Position numbers and translations under genes: made by a program. Positions 57,095-64,000 of a DNA stretch of 64,000 bases are shown one piece after another (position 1 is the stretch's first letter; each line of letters starts with the position of its first letter). Source of the stretch: Corinectria fuckeliana. Lineage: Eukaryota > Ascomycota > Sordariomycetes > Hypocreales > Nectriaceae. A model generated the notes under the pieces. That model did not search any database. It was not told the DNA's origin and saw only the letters and a program-made list of their open reading frames with translations. The DNA is taken from positions 62,001-126,000 of the forward strand of contig WPDH01000092.1 in the NCBI GenBank assembly GCA_019137255.1, written 5' to 3'.

Positions 57095-57500
57095 TCAACC
57101 ACGGCGATGCTGTAGACGTGACGAAAGCGTTGATGGTGCATAGTGAGGTGAAGGAGTGATGAATAATGGTCGCGCTGTAAGACGGACCAAACCGGACCAA
57201 CCCGGACCAGCTCGCACCAACTCGCACGAGATCCCCACCAGCTAACCTTAGATGGGCAACTATGGCGCACCTTGATCGTCGGGGCAGATTACAAACCCAA
57301 CACTTTGCTTATGCGTTGTAATAGGAAACATGAAGTTCGAAGAGACGCATCAGCAAGAGAATATGGCCTTTGCATTTGGAACAGCCGGATATAAATAAGA
57401 AAGGTTGAAACCCCGAGTTTCCAAGTTGAAGTATCAGAGCTCATCACAAACTACACCTTCTACAACTCTAGTCCATCTACAGACCATCACTTTAGCCACC
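57095..57500. promoter_or_regulatory. Divergent promoter, regulator and peroxiredoxin
   Basis: About 0.4 kb. On the plus strand near 57183-57232 the words GGACCAAACC, GGACCAACCC, GGACCAGCTC, CACCAACTCG recur as a short ACCA(A/G)CTCG-like array, and TATAAATA lies at 57390..57397, 111 bp before the peroxiredoxin ATG. Confidence 0.5.
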
Positions 57501-58148
57501 ATGTCCCCAATCGCTGAGCAACTCCAGTCCACCTTGGACAGCTTTCAGAAAAATGCGCCCGACGCCGCCATAAAGCCCATCACTCGCTCCCGCGAAGACT
57601 TTGCCGCCTCGTTCGACGGGTCAAAGATCCTGCAGCCTGGCTCGAAGCTGCCCGACTTCAAACTCAGCGACGCCTCTGGCAAACCCGTGACGCGGGACGA
57701 ACTGCTCGCCCAGGGCGCCCTGCTCATCACCTTCTACCGCGGCAACTGGTGCCCTTTCTGCAACATCGCCCTGCACGGCCTGCAGCAGCACCTCGCCGAG
57801 TTCACGGCCAAGGGCGTCACCCTGGTGGCCGTGTCGCCCGAGCTGCCCGACAACTCGCTGACGACCAAGGAGAAGAATGAGCTGGAGTTTGAGGTGCTCA
57901 CGGACACAGACAACGCGTTTGCTCGCGAGTTGGGGATCGTGTGGCAGATGCCCGCCTACCTGCGGCCTGTCTTCGATAGCTTTGGGAGCCACTTGGACAC
58001 GAGACAGGGCAATGACAAGTTTGAGGTCCCTATCCCGGCCAACTTCTTGGTTGACAGGAGCGGAAACGTTCGCAATGTCTTCGTAGACCCGGACTACACC
58101 AAGAGACTGGAGCCTGCCACTGCGGTCGAATGGGTCAACGCCCTGTAG
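57501..58148 (+). CDS. Peroxiredoxin (AhpC/TSA family)
   Basis: Thiol peroxidase, 215 aa, reducing hydroperoxides in the cytosol. There are no introns. The active site is FYRGNWCPFC, with the peroxidatic Cys84 and a second Cys87 in the same loop, which is unlike the classical PxxxTxxC context and places it in the AhpC-TSA/redoxin-like group common in fungi. The fold is marked by LPDFKLSDASGKPV before, and VTLVAVSPE and PANFLVDRSGNVRNVFVDPDY after. The start at 57501 has a good context (GCCACCATGTC) and a TATA box upstream; the frame is open 96 bp further but that is leader. It is divergent from the long Zn2Cys6 regulator. Confidence 0.88.
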   Translation: MSPIAEQLQSTLDSFQKNAPDAAIKPITRSREDFAASFDGSKILQPGSKLPDFKLSDASGKPVTRDELLAQGALLITFYRGNWCPFCNIALHGLQQHLAEFTAKGVTLVAVSPELPDNSLTTKEKNELEFEVLTDTDNAFARELGIVWQMPAYLRPVFDSFGSHLDTRQGNDKFEVPIPANFLVDRSGNVRNVFVDPDYTKRLEPATAVEWVNAL

Positions 58149-58388
58149 AGGAAACTGATAGACAGACAACTTGGCAAATATTGGTAGTACGAGACAGACG
58201 GAATTGAATCAGACCTCTTTTAGACCCAGTCAATACAGCGGGCCGAGTTGTTAGCGTGCAGACCCTTGTGCCACGGTGCCACGTAAGCCAGACTATCTAA
58301 CGGATACGTAGATAGCGCCTCAGAGACTGGTCCGTCTAGCAGACTCACACGCGTCGATAGCTCAAGGTGAAAACACCATCCAACCCCC

Positions 58389-59740
58389 ATGTCAGCACGC
58401 ATCGCCAACGCCCTCGCCAAGACCCGCTCGGCCTCGGCTGTCGTGGTCGGTGGCGGACCAAGCGGCCTCGCCGTCGTCGGCACGCTCCTCCAGCATCTAC
58501 CTCCGGGCCGGCGTCTCTGCTGGGCCGATGCCGAGTTCCGCGCCGGCCGCATCCACGAGCGCTATCGCGAGGTCCCCAGCAACACCAAGGTCGACCTCTT
58601 TGCCAAGTTTGCTACTGCTGTCGCGCCGCTCCAGCGCGTCGTCGACAGTACGCCCACGCCTAATGCTTTCACGGCGCTGAGCCATTTGCCGCAGGATCAG
58701 GGCTGCTCTCTTAGCTATGCGGCTGACCTGTGCTTGATGCTCACGGATGGCTTGGCCCGCGAGTTTCCTCACGTGGCCCAGCATCGTGGAAAGGTGACGA
58801 GTGCTACTCTTGACCAGGTACGTTGTTCAGTTCCCCAACTCATCGTCGATCTAGACAGAGAACGGAACGCCGGGCTCACTGGGATCCGCTATAGCATACT
58901 GATAGGTGGACGGTTGCTTTGGACAACTCGGAGCTCATCACGACTCAGACCCTGATCCTGTGCACTGGGTCCAGTCCAATTTCAGAAACACTGCCGGCCT
59001 TGCAGCATGGCCCTCTGGCTGGCCAGAAGATCACACCGGTGCATCTCGACACTGCTCTCAAGCCCTCGCTGCTAACCCAGCAGCTCGACTCTAAAGCCCC
59101 AGTCACCATTGCAGTCGTCGGCGCCTCGCACTCAGCAATTCTAGTCCTGATGAACCTTTGCAACCTCGCACAAACCAGTCACCCCAAGCTGCGCATCAAG
59201 TGGTTCACGCGCCACAAAAACTTGCGGTATGCCGAGCAAAAGGACGGCTGGATCCTGTACGACAACACTGGTCTCAAGGGCCAGGCCGCGCAGTGGGCTC
59301 GCCAGAATCTCGAAGACGACTCGTTTCCCAGCAGCCAGTACAGCAAGATCATCACCCGACTATGGACGCAGCCAGGGGATGGAGAAGACGCGGTTTACCA
59401 GGCCGAGCTCCCCGACTGCACGCACATTGTCCAGGCCATCGGCTATCGGCGCGATCCCATACCCGAGCTGTCTCTGCTTGACTCAGCCAACGCAGAGCCT
59501 CAGCTGCTTCGCGTGGAATATGACAACGACACCGGGCGCTTTTGGGACGCCTCTAACAGCGAGGCAACTGCTACGAGACGGAACCACGTGCCTGGACTGT
59601 TTGGTGCCGGCATTGCGTTTCCGGAGCGTGTCAAGGACCCGGCGGGCAACGTCGAGCAGGCCGTTGGACTATGGAAATTCATGAACTTTACTAGAAAAGC
59701 GGTTCCGCAGTGGTTGGACTCAACCAGGGACAGGGACTAG
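58389..59740 (+). CDS. FAD/NAD(P)-binding oxidoreductase, N-monooxygenase-like
   Basis: Two-dinucleotide-binding flavoprotein, 424 aa. Exons are 58389..58817 and 58895..59740; the 77-bp intron ends at TATAG (58894), giving ATLDQ-HTDRWTVALDNSEL; the nearer TAG at 58905 would break the frame. The FAD loop is VVVGGGPSGLAVV at residues 18-30; a second Rossmann motif VAVVGASHSAILVLMNL-type (IAVVGASHSA) should bind NAD(P)H; ILCTGSSP and HIVQAIGYRRDP match the ATG-like hinge motifs of flavin N-hydroxylating and related monooxygenases. At 424 aa it is close to ornithine/lysine N-monooxygenase-like proteins but lacks clear substrate-loop marks, so the reaction is uncertain. Its 3' end nearly meets the convergent flavoprotein remnant at 59737. 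Confidence 0.8.
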
Positions 59741-60640
59741 ACTAGGAAACCTTTCTTGATAGTGGCTGCTCGGAGTTCTAGCGCATCCAAAGAGACACTA
59801 AATGCCGGCGAGCGAGCCCGGCCTGGCGCAGAATTCCACACGCCAGATTTGCCCTGTGACAGAATGCCGGTCGGATCAAGACTATCCTTGATTCGAGCCA
59901 GAAACCGGTTGAAGATGCCCTGGTTGAAATCAAAGGGCGACGCAATTTCGTCCATGGAACTGCAGTGGGCGCGATAGTCTGTATAGCCCTTCCCAGCATC
60001 GTCTCCCAGGAGTCGCTTGAACCGAGTCTTCACGCACTCCTTCTCCAGCTCGGGGTACATCTCGGACTCTTCCAGTCGGACTCCAGACACGGGGGCGAAC
60101 GCACGCTTCATCGTCTCTAGCAGCGGTGGAACGACTTCGGCCGAGCCGTATAGTACGAAATGGGCCGTCCACAATCCCCAGCGCTTGCGGCGGAGCTCGT
60201 CCATGACCTCAGACGGGATGTGTTTATCTGGGCCATCATAAGGGCCCGTGTAGGTTGCGACGTGCGGATTCTGGGATACGAGAGCGTTGCGGAAGATGTT
60301 TGAGATGGACGGCAAGTTGCCAACGATGTTGCGGCGGAGTAGGTATGTGAGCGTGTCGATGAGAGGGACGAGATCTGCCTCTACGACGCTCAGCTTGCAG
60401 CGGCAATAGGCCGCGTTTGGTCGCGATACCTAAAGTTGAAGACTCAGGTGTAGGTGGCTAAATCGTAAAGGATATCAACCAAAGACACACGACGTACCCA
60501 GTAGCTCGCCATCTAGCAAAACGACTTCCATCTCACATTAGTTCTGGGAATGCTCCCCCTCCAGCGTGTATCCAAAGCCACGGTCAAGAGTGTTTCCGAG
60601 GACCGAGCCCGTCTGATTGCCGGACTAAAGAGCCTACATA
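59737..60640 (-). pseudogene. 5'-truncated vanillyl-alcohol-oxidase-type flavoprotein remnant
   Basis: The C-terminal half of a VAO/PCMH flavoprotein is preserved: LIDTLTYLLRRNIVGNLPSISN, then RRKRWGLWTAHFVLYGSAE and the C-terminal FLARIKDSLDPTGILSQGKSGVW. Upstream, across an intron (about 60431-60500), sits EVVLLDGELLG and, in the same frame, GSVLGNTLDRGFGYTLEGEH, both from the FAD-binding domain, but a TAA separates them (HSQN, stop, CEMEVV). Everything before about 60640, over 150 residues of FAD-binding domain, is missing. Related enzymes oxidise 4-alkylphenols. The 3' end overlaps the convergent oxidoreductase stop by a few bases, which suggests the truncation brought them together. Probably inactive. 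Confidence 0.65.
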
Positions 60641-60765
60641 TAGCTATCATCTTATTCTAATATACATGCCTAACTCGATTAGGTACGCTTCCATATGCCT
60701 CCCACTGAAGAGAGCTCCTCCGAGATTCTCAGCCTTATGTCTGCGTTACTGTTAGACTGACCGAG

Positions 60766-61721
60766 TTACCGAGTCGATTTCTTCTTGGCCTGATGTGTCG
60801 GCCGCGCTGGAGGCTTGGAAACGCGAGCCGACGCTAGACGCTTGACAGTTATGGCGGCGGTCCTTTCGCTGCGACGGGGGGGTTGGTTAGATGGTTCCTG
60901 GCGTCGGCGTCGGCGCTGCGGCGGTGGTTGTTGCGGAGCCTCCTGTGGTGTTGGCGGCTGTCCCATAGCCTCCTCTGGTGTTGGCATCTGTTCCATAGCC
61001 TCCTCTGGTGCCGGCGGCTCGAGGAACAGACGTGACGGGGTGCCAAATAGGGAGTTAATAGGCGGGTTAGACATGGGCGGGGGCCGGGGTGTCTCCGGGG
61101 ACGGCGGGGGGACGGCTTCGAGCGCGTCAACCTCGGAGGGGGTGAGCTCCATGGTGGCCAGATGGTCAAGACCGGAGAGGTCCTCGGGTTCGGGGCTGGG
61201 ACTTTCGTGCCGCCACTTCCACCCGATCAGCGTATCCCCGGTGCGCTTGTACCAATCTTCCTTCCACTCGCCCCTCTCCTTCCAGAGCTCCTTGGTAGAC
61301 TGGGAGCTTCCCCAGGGCCTGAATGTCTTGTAGGGTAAGCGCCAGCGTCGTTGGTCTTGAAACGGACCCAGTTATCGATGCGATGACTCTCGAGCTCCGA
61401 CTCTTGGTTATAGCGCGGTCCGGGCATGTAGTCCCGCAACAAGTCCCCCGCCACTCGGTCGACTTGTTCATCGTCTAGTGGTCCGTCGATGAGTCGATTC
61501 ATCTCATCCAACATAGTGCTATCGACAGGTCCCGGTGCTATATAATAGTCGTCCTCGTCCTCGGTCGATGACACGTAAGGTGGAGGCTCGTCCCGATCGA
61601 AGCGCCGGTCGAGGATGCCATCGCGCAGAGAAGAGGTCCCGGCAAGACGTGCCAGAGCTGGCAGTGCCTCGTTCCGTAGCGCGTTAGCGATTTGCATGTC
61701 GTCGAATAGAGGATGAGGCAT
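60766..61721 (-). pseudogene. Pro/Gln-rich hypothetical gene with a frameshift
   Basis: I do not recognise the family. Starting at the ATG at 61721 (MPHPLFDDMQIANALR), the frame reads an acidic domain (STEDEDDYYIAPGPVD, NRLIDGPLDDEQVDRVAGDLL) up to HRIDNWV. Near 61355-61365 coding potential moves by one base to a second frame, RWRLPYKTFRPWG, KELWKERGEWKEDWYKR, SGLDHLATMELTPSEVD, followed by Pro-rich repeats (PTPEEAMGQPPTPQEAPQQPPP) and a basic end (RRRRRQ, AKKKSTR). No intron fits, so there is a one-base frameshift or a sequencing error. The basic tail suggests a nuclear or nucleic-acid-linked protein. It could also be debris of a mobile element. Confidence 0.4.
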
Positions 61722-62128
61722 GGCTTTAGTATTAGCGTGTTGATGCCGTGTGTTGTTGTCCTTGTTGTTGTTGTTGTTCTTTGTCACGGTTTGGGGACAA
61801 GACAAAGTAATAGCCCAACGTCTGATCGCGCGACCTCCTAACTGAATGTGACTTAGTGGTTCACACCTGGCATAATACTTGCATTTATACGGCTGGCTGT
61901 ATCTTCTTCTACGTAGCTGACAACACGCCACGTATTGGAATCGGGACAGGCAACATATAGAAATAGTATAAGCCTTATAATCTTGTTAAAATAGCGCGAG
62001 TTAAGTAGTTTATATAGTACTAACTTGTATTTTTATTATTAAGCTATATAATTCTAAACTTACTACTTCTTATAAAATATTTATCTTTACTTATTTTATA
62101 TAAAGTAAACTTAAAAATTACACGCAAT
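61722..62128. other. AT-rich island
   Basis: From about 61960 to 62125 the sequence is very AT-rich with many TA steps and no open frame. It separates the Pro-rich gene from later debris and looks like a decayed repeat. Confidence 0.55.
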
Positions 62129-62341
62129 ATGTGCCTCAGCGTACCGCGGCATCACCACGCTGTACATAGTGGTCCTGGATATGGCGGACCAGTCTTGGGT
62201 CCCCGACCTGTCGTGAGGGTGACACACGTCCATCACCTTGGAGGCTACATGGGCGGCGGTCCTAGAATGGGTGGCCCTCGAGTTGGTGTGATGGGTGGAG
62301 AGCGGCGTATGGGTGGCGGGCGTCGAGCTCCTCGTTGTTGA
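62129..62341 (+). CDS. Small Gly/Met/His-rich protein, uncertain
   Basis: A 70-codon frame beginning MCLSVPRHHHAVHSG with low-complexity GGYMGGGPRMGGPRVGVMGG and ending GGGRRAPRC. Composition is unlike random sequence: His-rich start, Gly/Met/Arg repeats in the second half. Short Gly-rich proteins of this look are annotated in several fungi, without known function. There is no signal peptide and no intron. It starts directly after the AT-rich island. It could be a genuine small gene or the Gly-rich part of a lost one. Function unknown. Confidence 0.35.
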   Translation: MCLSVPRHHHAVHSGPGYGGPVLGPRPVVRVTHVHHLGGYMGGGPRMGGPRVGVMGGERRMGGGRRAPRC

Positions 62342-62829
62342 AATCGTGATTAACGGGACAGAACAAGGCTATACCTAGGACTGTACTTCTAAAACATGAG
62401 GCTTTGCTCCGTCTTCCTCTGATGAGTCCCCGCCCCAGGTTCAACAGCTTGAACCTGCTATATACAGATATCATATTATGATCAGCTTTCTGCTTAAATG
62501 GCGCACGACAATACTGGCATGTCCCCAGGCCTACCAGAAGGCTGAGTGATTGCGCTAGACTTCGTGTATGTTCACATAATACTGGTCCTGGTGTAGAAGA
62601 TCAAGTCCCTTAGGCTGATGGACAAAATGCACCAACTTCCCAGCGCGTATTTACACTTCTCTGCAATGAGTGCCCTTCAACGAAAGAACGCCAAGGTCCG
62701 GCTTCTCGTATGTCTCGTCGACGACGACGACACGGACGACAGCCAGTACATTACCATAGCAACAGGCCGGCTCCTCCCACCGTTTCCAACTAGACATTAG
62801 AACAACGGCCACGCAGCCAGACAGTTTGA

Positions 62830-63287
62830 GACTTTGAGACTGGGAAGGCCACCTTTGTCAGGACTGAGATGGTGCAATCTTCGTGCAATTTTCCGGCTTA
62901 GAGAACCTTTGGCATCCCGTGAAGCTCAACAAACTGGATTTCACGCGACACGACCGAGTGAGGCAGGGAGTCCACGTCTCATCGCATCCCGAGGTCAACG
63001 GCAGCAAACCCGTGCTTATCAAGCTCGCGGTCTGGCCTTGGGAGATCCCCTCTATCGAGGTCGAGACGGCCGCCTATCAATGGATCAGCGATAGCGACAG
63101 CGGCGTCGGCCCTAAGTTTCTGGGCAATATAGCTTTCTGGTACGGTATGGGCATGATGTGGTTTTGGTAGACTTTGAGACGGCGGATGGAGAATGTTCGC
63201 CCCCGGAGCGAGACGCCGAGATGAGCGCCAAGAGCAGCCTGGAGGACACGAGCTTCCGGGGCGGATTAGGACCCGTTGATGAGTGAT
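62830..63287 (+). pseudogene. Kinase-fold (APH/choline-kinase-like) remnant with internal deletion
   Basis: The N-terminal part reads FSGLENLWHPVKLNKLDFTRHDRV and then SKPVLIKLAVWPWEIPSIEVETAAYQWIS and GVGPKFLGNIAFW, matching fungal small kinase-like proteins including the Lys-bearing strand and the Glu after it. Right after it the frame shifts and continues as YGHDVVLVDFETADGECSPPER, the metal-binding end of the same fold. The roughly 100 residues that normally lie between, including the catalytic loop with HxDxxxxN, are absent. A deletion between about 63133 and 63150 removed the active site, so this copy cannot be a kinase. No good start codon is seen in frame upstream. Confidence 0.6.
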
Positions 63288-63597
63288 AGATAGATCCAGG
63301 GAGCCTTGACAGTCTCGGATATACCGCGGATTCTACAATTCTAACTAGGCCGTTCCAAGCTCCCACCAAGTCCCGCAGTTTACATGGGATGGGCCACTCA
63401 GCGGGAGTACATCTACAACGTGCACTCAGGGGCAATTAAGTTATCCCATGAACCCCATAAACCATTCCTAATGTGACAACTTCATCGGCGGACTTGGCCA
63501 GCGACGAGCCTCATCCACCGCTGTCAACACGTGCAAGCAAGCAAGTGAGCCTTGCGACGCATTTCCAACCAGGACGGGCGAGAAACATAAAAGCACA
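63288..63597. promoter_or_regulatory. Upstream region of phosphatase-family gene
   Basis: About 0.31 kb before the ATG at 63598. No TATA box or repeat stands out. Confidence 0.4.
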
Positions 63598-64000
63598 ATG
63601 GCATCCGCCCTTTTCTCCCGCGTGCTCAGACTCCGAGGCACCCGGCTGATTATCTGGGCCATCCTCTTAGGGACCGCATCATTCGGTCTCGTACAATACT
63701 TCACCATGCTTCACATACGGCAAAGCCCGCTGGAGGCCCCTGTACCGGTAGCCACAGTCGGTCTGGGTCAGGCCGTTGACCTGAAGTGGTACCCGCCTGC
63801 CAGTAGTGAGATTAACAATCTGACCTCTGCGCTGGGTGGCGAAGGTGTCTATGGCTTCATCTTCAACGCCTCCCAGACGCCCGATGACAAGTACGGCACG
63901 TACAACTGGTGTAACATGCCCCATACTCGGAAAAGAGAGTATGTAAAACCCTCCAGCGGTTACGAACTGAAATATGTCGAGGTAGTACGTAACTATCCCC
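63598..64000 (+). CDS. Histidine-phosphatase-superfamily (acid phosphatase-like) protein, 3' end cut by window edge
   Basis: Start of a branch-2 histidine phosphatase. The first 40 residues hold a basic head (SRVLRLRGTR) and one hydrophobic segment (LIIWAILLGTASFGLVQYF), a signal anchor, so a secretory-pathway or membrane-tethered enzyme is expected. Then come AVDLKWYPPASSEINNL, YGFIFNASQTP, YGTYNWCNMPHTR and YELKYVEVV, which in relatives leads directly into the catalytic R-H-G/H-x-R motif. That motif lies beyond the window; a GT near 63987 (ACGTAACT) may open an intron. The ATG at 63598 follows AAAGCACA. The family call rests on these blocks; activity cannot be judged. Confidence 0.72.
   Translation, partial: MASALFSRVLRLRGTRLIIWAILLGTASFGLVQYFTMLHIRQSPLEAPVPVATVGLGQAVDLKWYPPASSEINNLTSALGGEGVYGFIFNASQTPDDKYGTYNWCNMPHTRKREYVKPSSGYELKYVEVVRNYP

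Noticed and set aside
1..64000. tRNA, rRNA or CRISPR arrays
   Set aside because: No complete tRNA fold with both internal promoter boxes, no rRNA sequence, and no regularly spaced identical repeats were seen by eye; a tRNAscan run would settle the tRNA question.

Overview
The window is nuclear DNA of a filamentous ascomycete (Pezizomycotina). The evidence is split genes with short GT-AG introns (about 46-84 bp), several Zn2Cys6 regulators, a highly reducing polyketide synthase (HR-PKS), a LaeA-like methyltransferase, a HET-domain remnant and a fungal rhodopsin-domain (PTH11-like) remnant. The species cannot be fixed from sequence alone. Exon joins were worked out by hand from splice sites, reading frame and family similarity; none is backed by transcripts.

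Layout. (a) 0-6 kb: a sugar transporter (cut by the left edge), a divergent Zn2Cys6 regulator and an intracellular GH51 alpha-L-arabinofuranosidase look like a small arabinan/arabinoxylan-use cluster, followed by a broken HET gene. (b) 7.6-30 kb: a secondary-metabolite region with a Zn2Cys6 regulator, two stand-alone methyltransferases, an eight-exon HR-PKS (KS-AT-DH-CMeT-ER-KR-ACP, 2530 aa, no release domain), a LaeA-like methyltransferase, a TauD/TfdA dioxygenase and a GNAT acetyltransferase. Decayed genes lie between them. (c) 30-34.3 kb: two genes broken by in-frame stops (Zn2Cys6 regulator, rhodopsin-domain protein), then an AT-rich stretch. (d) 35-46.6 kb: a second tailoring-type group with an FAD monooxygenase, a methyltransferase, two NmrA/isoflavone-reductase-like proteins, a GMC oxidoreductase and an MFS transporter, but no backbone synthase. 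(e) 47-58 kb: ethanolamine kinase, class III aminotransferase, DUR3-like urea/polyamine symporter, a long Zn2Cys6 regulator and a peroxiredoxin. (f) 58-64 kb: an FAD/NAD(P) oxidoreductase, a 5'-truncated vanillyl-alcohol-oxidase-type flavoprotein, a frameshifted Pro-rich gene, an AT-rich island, a kinase remnant with its middle deleted, and the start of a histidine-phosphatase-family gene.

How it fits together. The HR-PKS can build a methylated, reduced chain. The neighbouring methyltransferases, dioxygenase and perhaps the 35-46 kb oxidoreductases and MFS pump could decorate and export it, under the local Zn2Cys6 factor and/or the LaeA-like protein. This is inference from neighbourhood. About eight decayed genes and at least two AT-rich islands show that the window is a fast-evolving accessory region.
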